A stretch of 64,000 nt of DNA from Methanobrevibacter sp. GTDB taxonomy: Archaea; Methanobacteriota; Methanobacteria; Methanobacteriales; Methanobacteriaceae. The position numbers were made by a program, and so were the translations under genes. Below are positions 19,730 through 29,933 of the stretch, one piece after another. Under the pieces are notes generated by a model. It had not been told where the DNA came from and did no database searches. It was given only the letters and a program-made list of their open reading frames with translations. Each line of letters starts with the position of its first letter. Within the stretch, counting starts at the first letter, position 1. The stretch covers positions 124,001-188,000 of the forward strand of contig JALFJX010000009.1 in assembly GCA_022775905.1 (NCBI GenBank), given 5' to 3'.

Positions 19730-20545
19730 CTAATTTTCAACTTTAGGCCATAATCCAGCCCATTTGGTTGATGCAGCATCGTTCATAGAAGCATCTACAA
19801 ATGCTTTGAATGAAACAATCCAACCGATTAAACCAACGATGAATATAATGAACCATGCTAAGCCACCAGCGGTGACAGCCATGAGACCAACAAGAGTCAT
19901 GGATAAGAATGCAGTAGATGCTGCACATTTGAGAGTTCTTAATTGATCTTCGTTAGGTCCTAAACATGCGTTGAATGGGTGTTGGATAGCCATAGTACAC
20001 ATAATGAATAATACAGCAATAAATCCAGTTGCAACAACACTTTCATAAATTGCGGTCATATCGAAACTACCTGCAATCGCAGTAGAGAATCCTAAGATAG
20101 ATAATGCTGCAGCACCAGCAATTTCAACGGTACATTGGAGCATAATAGGGATTTTCATACCTACAATTTTAGTTGCGACGAGAGCGATAACTACACCAAT
20201 AATAATAGCTGCAATTAAAGCTGCGATAGGTCCAACCATAGGCATTTTTAAGATAGTAGCTAAACTAATACCTGCAAAAGCTGCGATAATACCAACAGAT
20301 AAAGACATGTAACCAATAGATGGTACACCAGTACCTAAACCGTAACTTGCTACTCTACGAATAGCGTCAGATCCCCATACAATAGCACATACTGCACCGA
20401 GAGCTGCGAATAAAGGTCCAATAGTTGAACCTAAGAATCCGGTTAAATAAATACCGACTAATCCACCAATAACACCTAATACTAATAATTGCATTGAGTC
20501 AACTGCACCTGCAGCTGCACCATCTGCACTTCCACCAGCAGACAT
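19730..20545 (-). CDS. mtrC: Tetrahydromethanopterin S-methyltransferase subunit C
   Basis: A 271-aa integral membrane subunit with about seven hydrophobic segments, part of the MtrCDE membrane domain thought to translocate Na+. Glycine-rich helices (LGVIGGLVGIYLTGFLG near residue 30) and HPFNACLGPNEDQ between later helices are conserved in the family. A GGAGGTATCTAA ribosome-binding site overlaps the end of mtrD. Confidence 0.96.
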   Translation of the reverse strand: MSAGGSADGAAAGAVDSMQLLVLGVIGGLVGIYLTGFLGSTIGPLFAALGAVCAIVWGSDAIRRVASYGLGTGVPSIGYMSLSVGIIAAFAGISLATILKMPMVGPIAALIAAIIIGVVIALVATKIVGMKIPIMLQCTVEIAGAAALSILGFSTAIAGSFDMTAIYESVVATGFIAVLFIMCTMAIQHPFNACLGPNEDQLRTLKCAASTAFLSMTLVGLMAVTAGGLAWFIIFIVGLIGWIVSFKAFVDASMNDAASTKWAGLWPKVEN

Positions 20546-21247
20546 TTAGATACCTCCAGTTAAGATAATACAAAAGATTGCTACAACGATAGAAGCAATT
20601 GCACATGCGATAGCTCCAGTTCCGATTCTTTTGAATTTAGGATCGTGCATACCTTCAATGGTACCACCGATGTTGTATGAAGCAATTACAGAGTTGATAA
20701 AGAATACACCTACACCAATAATAGCAGCTAAACCTACACTTACAACAGGGTCAGTTACAAAGGTACTTTGGTTGATAGCAGTGTTGATACCGTAGTATAC
20801 TAATCCACCACCGAAACCACCGAGAAGACCTCCAATGAGACCACTTACAAATGAAGTTACTGGTACACCGTGACCTTCGGTACCAGGGGTTTTGTATGCT
20901 TCTTGGTTACGTTTGGTAATCCAGTCAACAGGTACTTTAGATGCTGCAGGAACGATACCTACACCAAAGATGTAAATTAAGTTTGCAATGAGCATAGTAA
21001 TACCCATCATAATCATAGCACCTATTGCTCCACCAATTCCTATTATATAGAATGGTTCACCAGTCATAGTTGCAGCAGTAATGAGACCTGTTAATCCAGC
21101 ACCAGCAGCTAACATAGCAGTACCGGTACCTACACCAGTAGCGGTTGCCATAGCTGCAGGAGCTCCTCCTACAGGGATAAAGTGCACACCAGCACCAATC
21201 ATAATACCGCCTATTGCGATGAATAAAATTAAACTAATTGGATCCAT
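20546..21247 (-). CDS. mtrD: Tetrahydromethanopterin S-methyltransferase subunit D
   Basis: A 233-aa membrane subunit with about six helices. ATG 21247 (MDPISLILF) is used because GGAGGTTTCGATT precedes it; the open frame starting at 21298 would add 17 polar residues inside mtrE. Glycine-rich loop GGLLGGFGGGLVYYG around residue 145 is typical of the family. Confidence 0.95.
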   Translation of the reverse strand: MDPISLILFIAIGGIMIGAGVHFIPVGGAPAAMATATGVGTGTAMLAAGAGLTGLITAATMTGEPFYIIGIGGAIGAMIMMGITMLIANLIYIFGVGIVPAASKVPVDWITKRNQEAYKTPGTEGHGVPVTSFVSGLIGGLLGGFGGGLVYYGINTAINQSTFVTDPVVSVGLAAIIGVGVFFINSVIASYNIGGTIEGMHDPKFKRIGTGAIACAIASIVVAIFCIILTGGI

Positions 21248-21260
21248 AATCGAAACCTCC

Positions 21261-22139
21261 TTATTCTTCCTCATATGGTCCGTATTGGTTTCTTGCAAAT
21301 ACTTCTAAGTAGTTATCCATGATAATTAATAAGATAACAATAACAATACCTACAACAATACCGCCGTATACTCCGAATACTACTGTATTCCAGAAACTGA
21401 AAAATACAACGAGACCGAAACAGAAACCAGTTAAAGGTCCACCGAATTTAGCACAGAAGTTTACTACATCCATAGAGTTTTTAGCACCCATAGGAGCTTT
21501 AGTAACGATATCCCCTTGGATAGCTACAGGAGTACCTCCACCAAATTCGAATTTTTGATATTCACTTTCTGCACCGTAGTGTACATCCCCGGTAGAAGAA
21601 CCGATAGCACCGAGAGCAATACCCCAAAGCATTGCTAAGAGTGGTAATGGGAATACATGTAATGCAACACCATTAATTGGAATGGTCATTAAGTATGAAA
21701 TTCCAACAATACAAAAACTAGTTATAAATCCGTGACCAACGATAGGTCCTAAAGATTGAGTTAATACATCCATAAACAATGGTTGTTCAAATTGAGATTG
21801 TCCAACAATCCTTCCCATGTGGGATGTAACAGTATAAATAGCGTGAACAAAAGCAGCGATACAAGCACCCATTGCGATAGCAACGATAGGTAACATACCT
21901 AAAGACATTACTATGTATGCAATAGCACCAGCAACACCACACCAACCACCATAAGCGACTGGTTCACCAGAAGCCGCCTTGTTTATCATACGGTGTAAAT
22001 GTCCCATTTGTGGAGCAAGTTGAACTTGGGAGTTAGGGTTACTTTGAGAACCGATATCAGATTCTAAGTCCTCTGCAGCCCCTCCGATAGTAGCAACTGC
22101 ACCCATTAATGCAACTACACCTAATGTTACAGGGTCCAT
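21261..22139 (-). CDS. mtrE: Tetrahydromethanopterin S-methyltransferase subunit E
   Basis: A 292-aa membrane subunit, first gene of the mtr operon. It begins MDPVTLGVVALMGAVATIGG and contains the soluble-facing segment GDVHYGAESEYQKFEFGGGTPV followed by further helices. Its ribosome-binding site is GGAGGAAAAAATT. The promoter lies in the 227-bp gap behind mcrA, where a separate terminator for mcr is also found. Confidence 0.96.
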   Translation of the reverse strand: MDPVTLGVVALMGAVATIGGAAEDLESDIGSQSNPNSQVQLAPQMGHLHRMINKAASGEPVAYGGWCGVAGAIAYIVMSLGMLPIVAIAMGACIAAFVHAIYTVTSHMGRIVGQSQFEQPLFMDVLTQSLGPIVGHGFITSFCIVGISYLMTIPINGVALHVFPLPLLAMLWGIALGAIGSSTGDVHYGAESEYQKFEFGGGTPVAIQGDIVTKAPMGAKNSMDVVNFCAKFGGPLTGFCFGLVVFFSFWNTVVFGVYGGIVVGIVIVILLIIMDNYLEVFARNQYGPYEEE

Positions 22140-22267
22140 AATTTTTTTCCTCCATATTTTTTATTAAATTGATCATTTAATAAACGTGAAATGATTTTAG
22201 ATTTTTGTTCCTTACAAAAATCATTGAAATTGCAATAATAATATTGCATAGTATATTTTTTTAAATT

Positions 22268-22279
22268 ATTAATATAAAT
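22268..22279 (-). promoter_or_regulatory. TATA-like element of the mtr promoter
   Basis: ATTTATATTAAT on the minus strand, about 130 bp upstream of mtrE, between the mcrA terminator and the gene. Predicted start near 22250 would give a leader of about 110 bases. The choice among AT-rich boxes is uncertain. Confidence 0.45.
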
Positions 22280-22313
22280 GTTTTGTGAAAAGTTGTTCAG
22301 ATAAACAATAAAT

Positions 22314-22350
22314 TATAAAAAAATAGATAGGTGAAAAGACACCTACCTAC
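22314..22350 (-). terminator. Intrinsic terminator after mcrA
   Basis: On the minus strand, TAGGTAGGTG (22349-22340) pairs with CACCTATCTA (22333-22324): 10 bp with one G-U, loop of six, followed directly by seven T. It is the strongest bacterial-type terminator in the window and separates mcr from mtr transcription. Confidence 0.75.
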
Positions 22351-22366
22351 GTGTTTATTTATCTAT

Positions 22367-24022
22367 TTATTTTGCTGGAGTAATAACAGTTCTTTCACCA
22401 GCTGGTTCGAATTCTCTTAAAGCACCTTTAGCAAATTCTGCACGTACTTTACTGAAGTCGAATGTTAAGTTTTTATCAGCAAATGCGATTTTGATTAATG
22501 GGTTGAATGCGAAAGCATCTCCACGAGCTGCGTGAGGAGCTTGTGCAATACCTGCGTATTCACCTTGGTGTCCTACGTTCATAGCGTAGTTAGGGTAGTT
22601 AGGTCCTCTCATTTCGAGTGGTAAACCTTCATCATTTCTGATGGAGAATACGTTAGCAGCACCACATTGATCTTGTAAATCGTATCCGTAGAAACCTAAT
22701 CTGGAGTGTTGTTCTTTGTGTAAGTACATACCTAAGTACCATGCACTTAAACCAGTTTGTGCATTACCAGTAGCGAATGCAGTGGAACAACCAGCAGCTG
22801 CAGAAATAACGGAAGCTCTTTGAGATCCACCGAAGTGAGTTTCGAGTAAAGCTGGGTATTCTTCGTATTGGTCTAATGCGTAGAAGGTTACTTCAGTACC
22901 AACATCTAAAACAGTATCCATATTGTTAGGTGCGGAGCATAATTCACCGTATTTGTCTTCGACGTAATCTTTACCGTAGTAAGTGAAGTCGTCTAATACG
23001 TTATCAGTGTATGCAGCAGTAGCATATTGAGTGAATCCTACACCACCAGACATGTAAGAACCTAACCAAATTTGGTCGTATAAAGCAGCACCTAAAGCTA
23101 CTACTTCTAATGATACGTTTACAGGGTCTTCAGGAACAACTCTGGAAGCTTGACAAATATCTGCCATGAATCCGAAAGGAACTCCACCAAGTTCGTTTGC
23201 TGCTCTTGCTCTTCTTACAGGTAAGTAAGTACCCATTTGAATAACTTCTGCGTGTTTGGATGCGTATGCGAAGTCACCAGTAGCTCCTTCACCAGCACAT
23301 TGGTTGTATGCAGAAATCATAGACATACCAATTTGCATAGCAGACCATCTAGAGGTAGTACCTCCATCACAAACTCTTCCTACGATGGAAGGGATTCTTA
23401 CAGCTTGCCATACAGCGTTTCCTACTTCAGCTTTTAAAGCTTCAGCTTGTTCTTCGTTGAACTCTTTGTTGATATCTAATACAAATGCAGAATCAATTTC
23501 ATCAGCTAATTCATCGTCACCAGTGAAAACTTTTACGTATGAATCTGATACGAGTAATGGGTCAGTTTCTACCATGTGTTCTTGAACTACTGCTGCACCA
23601 GGCATAGCATGGTTTACAGTTTCAAGGTAGTTAGTAATAGTTTCAGGGGTTACTTCAATACCTAATCTTTTTTCAAGAACGTTATGAGCAGTGTTTAAAC
23701 CTACAATTACAGTTCTTCTAATGTCATCCCAAGCTTGTTGGATAGCTGCGTTGTTGATGAAGTGTAAATCGTCACCTTCAACGAAAGTATCAGTAGTAGA
23801 TAATTGGTAAGACATTAAAGCTCTTTGACCTAAAGGAGTACCAATGTCTGGGTTGTACATTGGGATTCCTCTTTTCTCAGCGATTGCTTTACCTTCGTTT
23901 ACAAATGCAGTTTTTCTTTCAGATTGTTTCCAACCGCCCATGTTGTAGAATTGGGTTGATTTTTCAGTTGGGTCTTCACTGAATTTTTGTTTCATTGCAT
24001 CTAAGAATTTTTTATCAGCCAT
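22367..24022 (-). CDS. mcrA: Methyl-coenzyme M reductase subunit alpha
   Basis: Catalytic 551-aa subunit of MCR, which makes methane from methyl-CoM and CoB using nickel F430. The Ni-ligand glutamine (Gln147 in VVQEHM) and active-site Tyr333 fall at the numbers known for Methanothermobacter. Sites modified after translation there are present: His257, Arg271 (PVRRAR), Gln401, Gly446 (GFYGYD) and Cys453 (DQCG). ATG 24022 (MADKKFLDA) is used; the upstream in-frame ATG lacks family support. It is last of mcrBDCGA, and the Arg271 methylase gene mmp10 lies just beyond mcrB. Confidence 0.98.
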   Translation of the reverse strand: MADKKFLDAMKQKFSEDPTEKSTQFYNMGGWKQSERKTAFVNEGKAIAEKRGIPMYNPDIGTPLGQRALMSYQLSTTDTFVEGDDLHFINNAAIQQAWDDIRRTVIVGLNTAHNVLEKRLGIEVTPETITNYLETVNHAMPGAAVVQEHMVETDPLLVSDSYVKVFTGDDELADEIDSAFVLDINKEFNEEQAEALKAEVGNAVWQAVRIPSIVGRVCDGGTTSRWSAMQIGMSMISAYNQCAGEGATGDFAYASKHAEVIQMGTYLPVRRARAANELGGVPFGFMADICQASRVVPEDPVNVSLEVVALGAALYDQIWLGSYMSGGVGFTQYATAAYTDNVLDDFTYYGKDYVEDKYGELCSAPNNMDTVLDVGTEVTFYALDQYEEYPALLETHFGGSQRASVISAAAGCSTAFATGNAQTGLSAWYLGMYLHKEQHSRLGFYGYDLQDQCGAANVFSIRNDEGLPLEMRGPNYPNYAMNVGHQGEYAGIAQAPHAARGDAFAFNPLIKIAFADKNLTFDFSKVRAEFAKGALREFEPAGERTVITPAK

Positions 24023-24027
24023 ATTAA

Positions 24028-24786
24028 TTACCATCCTGCGTTTGGATCAAATGCACCAAAGGATCTGGAAACATGAATGTTGTGTAATACTTCAACAGCT
24101 TCTACATCATCTTTGTATGCTTCACCATCTATTCTGTAAATAGTGGTTTTTGCTTTTAAAGTTTCTTCGTCTAATGGTTCACCTAATACAACAGGTTCAT
24201 CTAATTCTTTACCAATTTGATCTTTAACCATTTCAACGTTACCTGTTTCTTTGTTAAATACTTGTCTTCTGAGCATATCAAACATTAAACCGTTTTCATC
24301 TAATCTTAAAGAGTGACCGTGTACACCTGCACCTCTAATACCGGTTCTTGCTGTATCGAAGTATTCGGTTTCTAAGAGGATTTTGGATAATCTTTCGATG
24401 TCTCTTTCTCTTGCTTCGATTACTTGTCTTCCGGATAATGTACCGGTATCGATTCCTCTGTATCTGCTTAAGTAGGATCTTGCTCTTAAGTAAGGTTGAG
24501 CTGGAGCAAAGTACATGGAGTCTACGAATTGGATGTATCTAATTCTGTCCCCTGCTTTTGCACCGTCAATAGGTTTTACTAATTCTCTTACAATGTCGTC
24601 AGGCTCATCCATTTCATCTAATGGTGGGTGAACAGATTTGTATTCTTCACCTGGAGCTCTGTGACCTAATATTTTTACTACGTCTTCATCAGAGATTTCT
24701 CTTAACTTTTCTAATTCATATTCTGGATTACAGAAGTTTCTTCTGTTTTGAGCAACCTGAGAAGTACCTGGATAAATTTGTACCAT
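24028..24786 (-). CDS. mcrG: Methyl-coenzyme M reductase subunit gamma
   Basis: A 252-aa structural subunit of the MCR (alpha-beta-gamma)2 complex. The start [18 protein letters not shown] is characteristic, as are [20 protein letters not shown] and [15 protein letters not shown]. Ribosome-binding site AGGAGATGCATAATT overlaps the end of mcrC. Confidence 0.97.
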   Translation of the reverse strand: MVQIYPGTSQVAQNRRNFCNPEYELEKLREISDEDVVKILGHRAPGEEYKSVHPPLDEMDEPDDIVRELVKPIDGAKAGDRIRYIQFVDSMYFAPAQPYLRARSYLSRYRGIDTGTLSGRQVIEARERDIERLSKILLETEYFDTARTGIRGAGVHGHSLRLDENGLMFDMLRRQVFNKETGNVEMVKDQIGKELDEPVVLGEPLDEETLKAKTTIYRIDGEAYKDDVEAVEVLHNIHVSRSFGAFDPNAGW

Positions 24787-24788
24787 AA

Positions 24789-25388
24789 TTATGCATCTCC
24801 TAATGCTAATTTAACTTTTCTAATTATTTCATCTAATTTTTCTTGTGAAATTGTTTCACCACGAATAACTCCTGTTACGATATCCTCAATTGTTCCTTGA
24901 GTTTTGATATCTTCATCTGCAGGCATAACTTTTGAAGTTTTTACACCAATTTTAGCAAAATCTTCACAATCAACTGGTGATTCACAAATAATCACACAAG
25001 GTTTGTTTACATTCCTTAAGATTAACCTTGCTTTATAAATAATATGATTTGCAACTCCACCTAAGTGAATTACAAGTAACTTAAAATTATTTAATTGATC
25101 AATTTCCTTTTCCATTATACCAAATAATGTTCCACCACTAGCTGGAGCATCATGAGGCACACCAGCACCTGCATTTAAAACAACAGTACTTGTTAAAACA
25201 TTTGCTTCACGTAAACCAAAAGTAATTTCACAAACTGGTTTAGTAATGTGTCTACGTCCAGGAGACATAGCTACTGCACATACATCAGTACCACATTCAG
25301 CGAAAGTTCCTCTTTGAGCAAGGCTCCCACCTTTTCCCATACCACTTGTTTCCCTACAATCAACTACGTGAGTACAGCGTCCTATCAT
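24789..25388 (-). CDS. mcrC: McrC, MCR operon protein and activation-complex component
   Basis: A 199-aa protein always encoded within mcr operons but not part of mature MCR. Published work places McrC in the ATP-driven MCR activation complex with Mmp3, Mmp7, Mmp17 and component A2. Visible features: [23 protein letters not shown] with two cysteines near the N-terminus, then [24 protein letters not shown], candidates for metal-cluster ligands. It starts 1 bp after mcrD. A functional link with mmp7 at 29 kb is inference from that complex. Confidence 0.94.
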   Translation of the reverse strand: MIGRCTHVVDCRETSGMGKGGSLAQRGTFAECGTDVCAVAMSPGRRHITKPVCEITFGLREANVLTSTVVLNAGAGVPHDAPASGGTLFGIMEKEIDQLNNFKLLVIHLGGVANHIIYKARLILRNVNKPCVIICESPVDCEDFAKIGVKTSKVMPADEDIKTQGTIEDIVTGVIRGETISQEKLDEIIRKVKLALGDA

Positions 25389-25389
25389 A

Positions 25390-25845
25390 TTAATCTAAAC
25401 GATCTCTATTAATAATATTCACATGGCTTTCAAATTCTGAATACTGATCAGTCATTCCTACTAAATCATCTGGAATATCTGCAGAACCATATTTGATTCT
25501 ATCAGTAACAGTTTTATGTTTTCTGATATAATTTGCTCTGTCTTGATTAATTTCAAAACCGAACGGAATATGTTTTTCACAGACTTCTTCAATTTCTTTA
25601 ATGGTGGATTCCATTGTTAATTCAATGAAAATTCTAGCAGTTTTAACTTGTAAAACAACATCTTCACCTTTAATATTGATAACTCTACGTTCTTTATATT
25701 TATCAGGTAAAGTAGCTTCACCTTTTGGAAATCTAGGACCATGAATAACAGTTCTTTGAACATCATCAATTGATTCTAAATCATTTAATAATGCTTCAGT
25801 TGTGTCACTTCCAAGAATTCTGTGTGGGAATATTTCAATATCCAT
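25390..25845 (-). CDS. mcrD: McrD, MCR assembly protein
   Basis: A 151-aa MCR operon protein believed to help assemble or deliver F430 to apo-MCR. It starts [20 protein letters not shown], contains GPRFPKGEA, and is the usual length. Ribosome-binding site GAAGGTTACAAA. Second gene of mcrBDCGA, 37 bp after mcrB. Confidence 0.95.
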   Translation of the reverse strand: MDIEIFPHRILGSDTTEALLNDLESIDDVQRTVIHGPRFPKGEATLPDKYKERRVINIKGEDVVLQVKTARIFIELTMESTIKEIEEVCEKHIPFGFEINQDRANYIRKHKTVTDRIKYGSADIPDDLVGMTDQYSEFESHVNIINRDRLD

Positions 25846-25882
25846 TTTGTAACCTTCGAAAATTAGATTTATATTAAATTAA

Positions 25883-27211
25883 TTAGATGTCACCTTTAAT
25901 TTCTTCAGCTGCAATTGCAACAGCGTTGATAGGTTCTCTGAATTCGTCAATTTGACTGTATACTTCTTTAATTAAACCAGAAGTTGCTTCTGGTGAAAAG
26001 AGTTGTGTTCCTGCATCTAAGGACATAGCAGCAGCTACACAAGGGATACAGAATCCTTTACTGTGTCTGGTTACAACGTGGTTACCGTTGAATAAACCAG
26101 GACCTCCACCACCGTAGATGGAGTGACTGAAGAATGAGAATCCTACAGCTACACCTTCTGCTCTACCATAGTCAATACTTGGTAAACCAGTAGCGAATTC
26201 GATGTTATCGTTGAAGTATAATAAAGTAGATGGTACACCTTGAGCAGCACGAGCAGCACCAACGTTAACCATAGTTGCAGCTACAGCACCAGCAGCAGCG
26301 TATGCGTTCCATTTAGCTGCATCATCAGTGTTGTAGATAGAGAAGTCAGTTAATGCTTTTTGAGGAGCAATTACTCCATCAGCTTCTGCACGAGCAATAG
26401 TTGCTTGTACAATAGAACCAACAGTTCCGTCTGCGTTGTCTTTTACTAAATCCATAACAATATTATCAGCATTTAAACCTTGGTAAGCTAAACCTAATAA
26501 GTGTAATCTTTCGTAAGTACCAACTGCATCACCCATTTCAAACATAGCAGTTTGTTCGAAGATAGATGCTAAAGCGGTAGCTTGGAAAGTATTTTTTAAA
26601 GTAGCAGCAGTGAAATCGTTTGCTTTTACTCCTCTTAAAGCGTAACCAGGTCCTTCGAGTTTTTGTGGAATGTCTAACATAGTTGCAATGTTAGAACCTT
26701 TGTATTCTACAGATTGTGGGTATCTACCTAAAACTGCAGCTTTTACAAAGTTAGCATCGTAAATGCTTACATCACAGATGTCGATAATAGCTTGTACTAA
26801 AGCGGTAGCAGTAGCTAAAGGTGCTACAGAGTATTCAGCAGCAACATCAATTCTTTGAGATGGTACTTGTACTAATAATCTTTTACCACCAGAAATAGGA
26901 TTTACTACAGTATCATCGTCTTCAGCAACCTGGATGGTTGCTTTAATTTTTTCAGCAATTGCTTCTGCATTACCAACAATGTCGAGATCTAATTCTCTTC
27001 CTAAAATTTTAGATTTGTCTCCACCAACAGATCCGGATTTAACGGATTTTTCTACTCCTTCTAAGTTTACTGCTACAGTTCTTTTTACACCTTTAACGAT
27101 GCTTTGAATTGCAGGGTTTCTTAAAGGACTAATAGCTTCGATTGGTACGTCAGATGCAATTAAGGATCCTCTATCGTCGTATAAATCGACTTTATCATCA
27201 AACTTTGCCAT
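25883..27211 (-). CDS. mcrB: Methyl-coenzyme M reductase subunit beta
   Basis: A 442-aa MCR subunit. ATG 27211 ([15 protein letters not shown]) is used: AGGAGGGAAAAA sits at ideal distance, whereas the open frame to 27331 would add 40 residues not found in the family. The C-terminal region has the substrate-channel segment [19 protein letters not shown] around residue 360. It is the first gene of mcrBDCGA, with a structured leader and a TATA box about 140 bp upstream. Confidence 0.97.
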   Translation of the reverse strand: MAKFDDKVDLYDDRGSLIASDVPIEAISPLRNPAIQSIVKGVKRTVAVNLEGVEKSVKSGSVGGDKSKILGRELDLDIVGNAEAIAEKIKATIQVAEDDDTVVNPISGGKRLLVQVPSQRIDVAAEYSVAPLATATALVQAIIDICDVSIYDANFVKAAVLGRYPQSVEYKGSNIATMLDIPQKLEGPGYALRGVKANDFTAATLKNTFQATALASIFEQTAMFEMGDAVGTYERLHLLGLAYQGLNADNIVMDLVKDNADGTVGSIVQATIARAEADGVIAPQKALTDFSIYNTDDAAKWNAYAAAGAVAATMVNVGAARAAQGVPSTLLYFNDNIEFATGLPSIDYGRAEGVAVGFSFFSHSIYGGGGPGLFNGNHVVTRHSKGFCIPCVAAAMSLDAGTQLFSPEATSGLIKEVYSQIDEFREPINAVAIAAEEIKGDI

Positions 27212-27246
27212 TTTTTCCCTCCTAAATAAATAGAGTTTAACTAATA

Positions 27247-27276
27247 TACCACTCCATTGGTAAGATTTTTTACCAA
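27247..27276 (-). promoter_or_regulatory. Two mutually exclusive hairpins in the mcr 5' leader
   Basis: Reading the minus strand, TTGGTAA (27276-27270) pairs perfectly with TTACCAA (27263-27257) around a 6-base loop. The same TACCA can instead pair with a downstream TGGTA (27251-27247), whose loop is ATGGAG. The two structures compete for the central arm, like a switch, 35-65 bases upstream of the mcrB ATG. If the proximal TATA candidate (27288-27295) is used, part of the first stem would be lost. Confidence 0.45.
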
Positions 27277-27348
27277 ATTGAGTTGAGCTATAAAACAATG
27301 TTTTTGCAATAGCCAGCGATATGGTATACAAGTTTTATTCTATTAAAG

Positions 27349-27360
27349 ATATAATATAAA
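27349..27360 (-). promoter_or_regulatory. TATA-like element of the mcr promoter
   Basis: TTTATATTATAT on the minus strand, about 140 bp upstream of mcrB. Spacing predicts a start near 27328 and a leader of about 117 bases. The 484-bp gap 27212-27695 has no gene; 27361-27661 is extremely AT-rich with nothing else that I can support. Confidence 0.5.
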
Positions 27361-27661
27361 GATTACCTCTCAACTTTTTTAGAAAACTTTATAAACTATA
27401 ATAAAACATTTCTAATTTAAGAAAAATAATATTGAAAGTAATACTTTTTATTTTTATTTAAAATCAACAAAAATTAAAATAAATAAATATAATATTCAAT
27501 AATCAATAAAAAAGATTAAATCAAAAGTATATTAAATAAATTAGAACATAAATGACTTTTCTAATAAAAATAAATAAAAATATTAAATTATTACTTAAAA
27601 CATTTTAAGTAATAAATAATACAAAAAGTAATACAAAAATTTACCCAAAAAATACTGTTAA

Positions 27662-27670
27662 TTTATAAAT
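27662..27670 (+). promoter_or_regulatory. TATA-like element of mmp10, probably leaderless
   Basis: TTTATAAAT centred 30 bp before the mmp10 ATG. No ribosome-binding site is visible between it and ATG, so transcription probably starts at or within a few bases of the start codon. Confidence 0.5.
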
Positions 27671-27695
27671 AAATGAATAAATAAATAATACAAAT

Positions 27696-28940
27696 ATGCA
27701 ACTTGTAGCTGATGTTGGAGGAATACCTGGTAAAGATTGTAACGGTTTTTGTAAATACTGTTACTTTAGAAAAGTGAAAGAAGTTAAAAGTTTTGGCTGT
27801 GCATATTGCCTACCCAATAAGATAGGTTGTGAAAGATGCAGCAAAGGAATTAGTGAAACACAAAGTGAATTCAAATCACCTTTCCAAGTTATAAGTGATG
27901 TGCAAAATGCATTAATGATGAACATGGGAAGAGGCAGAGTAACTGCAAACATAAGTGGCGGTGGAGATATCAGCTGCTATCCTCATCTTGAGACATTAAC
28001 TTCCAATTTAAACCAATTATCAATTCCATCAGTATTAAGTTACACATGTGGAAAAGGCATAAGTGACGGTAAAATTGCTTCAAGATTAATTAATAATGGA
28101 GTTGAAGAAGTTTCATTCACTATTTTTTCATCAGACCCCAAACTTAGAAAAGAATGGGTCAAAGACCAACATCCTGAAGAAGCATTAAAAGCATGTAAAA
28201 CATTTTGTGAAAACATCAAATTGACAGGTGCTGCAGTAATAATTCCCGGAGTTAATGATGGAGACATATTGCGCCAGACATGTAACGATTTGGAAGAATG
28301 GGGAGCAAAAGGAATGCTTTTAATGAGATTTGCAAATACATTCAATGAAGGATTAATCCTTGGAAATGAACCAATCTTAAAAGGCATTGAATCACAACCG
28401 ATTGAAGACTTTGCAGAACTTGTCCGTCAAATCAACAGTGAATATAACTTTAGAGTAAGTGGAACTCCATTATGTGACCCTGAAACTGGAGGACCATTTG
28501 CAATAGCTAAAGATGAAAATGAAGTGTTCTTACAATTCATTAAACCAGTTACCGGTGAAGCAACAATAATAACTTCAAAAATAGCAGCACCATTCATTTC
28601 TAAAATATTTGACAAGTTAGAAGTGGAAAGTGTAAATGTAGTGGCCGTTGAAAAAGAAATAGCATGCCTAATTACAAAAGAAGACTTGGAACAACTTGAT
28701 TTAAGTGAAATAAAAGATGCAGTAATCATTCCTGGAAGATCTTTTGTTCATCAACTTGATGCTGAAAGAATCTTGAGTGCTGATGGGGTTGAAAGACTTG
28801 TCGGACGTGGCCCTGATACATTAAGTGTCGATGGTGAATTAAGTATTGACCTGACCGATGAAAATGTCATAGAAACAGAATTAGAGCAATTAAATGATTT
28901 AGTGGATGCAATCAATTTCTTCGGAATGAGAAGAATATAA
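27696..28940 (+). CDS. mmp10: Mmp10, radical SAM methylase of McrA arginine
   Basis: A 414-aa methanogenesis marker 10 protein; characterised homologues are cobalamin-dependent radical SAM enzymes that C-methylate the McrA active-site arginine (Arg271 here). The radical SAM cluster is CNGFCKYCYF (residues 15-24), followed by a second cysteine set CAYC...CERC (about residues 37-51) typical of this family. The SAM-binding SGGGDISCYPHLE lies near residue 88. It is divergent from mcrBDCGA, so modifier and target are neighbours. Probably leaderless. Confidence 0.93.
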   Translation: MQLVADVGGIPGKDCNGFCKYCYFRKVKEVKSFGCAYCLPNKIGCERCSKGISETQSEFKSPFQVISDVQNALMMNMGRGRVTANISGGGDISCYPHLETLTSNLNQLSIPSVLSYTCGKGISDGKIASRLINNGVEEVSFTIFSSDPKLRKEWVKDQHPEEALKACKTFCENIKLTGAAVIIPGVNDGDILRQTCNDLEEWGAKGMLLMRFANTFNEGLILGNEPILKGIESQPIEDFAELVRQINSEYNFRVSGTPLCDPETGGPFAIAKDENEVFLQFIKPVTGEATIITSKIAAPFISKIFDKLEVESVNVVAVEKEIACLITKEDLEQLDLSEIKDAVIIPGRSFVHQLDAERILSADGVERLVGRGPDTLSVDGELSIDLTDENVIETELEQLNDLVDAINFFGMRRI

Positions 28941-28953
28941 AAAAAGAAAAAAG

Positions 28954-29880
28954 TTAGTTTGAATTCTCAACAAGAGAACTCTCACTATTTATTTTTACCA
29001 AGATATAATCATACATGAATGATTTTTTAATCTCAGCAAGTTCAGATAATTTTTTGCCGTCAATAATAACATTACCTATTACATCAGCATATTCATCATA
29101 ATTTAATTTTACACGAACACCATCAAGCTGTGAAGTTACTGGCGCTGGAGAGAAAACATCTTTAATTTCTCTAACTTGATTTTCAATTGCATTTTTTACA
29201 ACAATAGATGGTACTAATGGTGCATCAAGTGCCATTTCACGTTTTTTATCATTTAAGATTTTTTCACAGGTTTCAACCAATTTATCAAGTGCACGAACGT
29301 CAGGTCCTCTTCTGAGTCTTCTAGGAATTCTACCTAACCCTCCAACATATGCATCTGCACCCGGAAGATCATCTGCAGTAAGATCATATGGAGCACCAGT
29401 TACGATAACAGGAATATCAATATCATCATATAAGAATGATTTTTCTTTGATACATTTTTCAAAACTGCCTAAAGCAAAAATAGCTATGTCATGTTCATTG
29501 ATTAAGCTTTTTTCATTTTCAGTGATTCCAGAAGTACCTTTACCATCACCTCTAGCAAGACCTACCATATTATCCTTTGCACCAAATTCACGTAGATATT
29601 CTGAAATATCACATGCTGCATGAGGCAAGTGATGCCTTGCAAGTGTTGGTGAAACAATAGCTATCTCAGAACCTGCCATAGGAGCAACTGAAATCTTTGC
29701 TAAAAGTTCTTTGGATTTTTCCTCGATTTTATCAACATCTTCCAAAGGAACAGCCAAATTTAAAACCAATTCCATTTGTTGAATACTTTCTTGAAGAATA
29801 AATCCACCTAAATCTTCAATTAATTCTTTAATTTCTTCACTTTTGTGAACTCCACCAGTAAATGTTAATGTTTCATACAT
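28954..29880 (-). CDS. mmp7: Methanogenesis marker protein 7 (MCR activation complex)
   Basis: A 308-aa marker 7 protein. Published structural work places Mmp7 in the ATP-driven MCR activation complex with McrC, Mmp3, Mmp17 and A2. Features: [25 protein letters not shown] (residue about 90) and [22 protein letters not shown] 29880 ([10 protein letters not shown]) has a moderate TTGAGAG ribosome-binding site; the frame from 29895 adds five residues. It is convergent with mmp10 and downstream of an unrecognised gene on the same strand. Confidence 0.88.
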   Translation of the reverse strand: MYETLTFTGGVHKSEEIKELIEDLGGFILQESIQQMELVLNLAVPLEDVDKIEEKSKELLAKISVAPMAGSEIAIVSPTLARHHLPHAACDISEYLREFGAKDNMVGLARGDGKGTSGITENEKSLINEHDIAIFALGSFEKCIKEKSFLYDDIDIPVIVTGAPYDLTADDLPGADAYVGGLGRIPRRLRRGPDVRALDKLVETCEKILNDKKREMALDAPLVPSIVVKNAIENQVREIKDVFSPAPVTSQLDGVRVKLNYDEYADVIGNVIIDGKKLSELAEIKKSFMYDYILVKINSESSLVENSN

Positions 29881-29933
29881 ATTAACAACTCTCAAAAATG
29901 CAATTATATTATTAATAGGTATATTATTATATA

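Noticed and set aside
25883-27331. mcrB starting at 27331
   Set aside because: The extra 40 residues have no family counterpart and AGGAGG supports ATG 27211.
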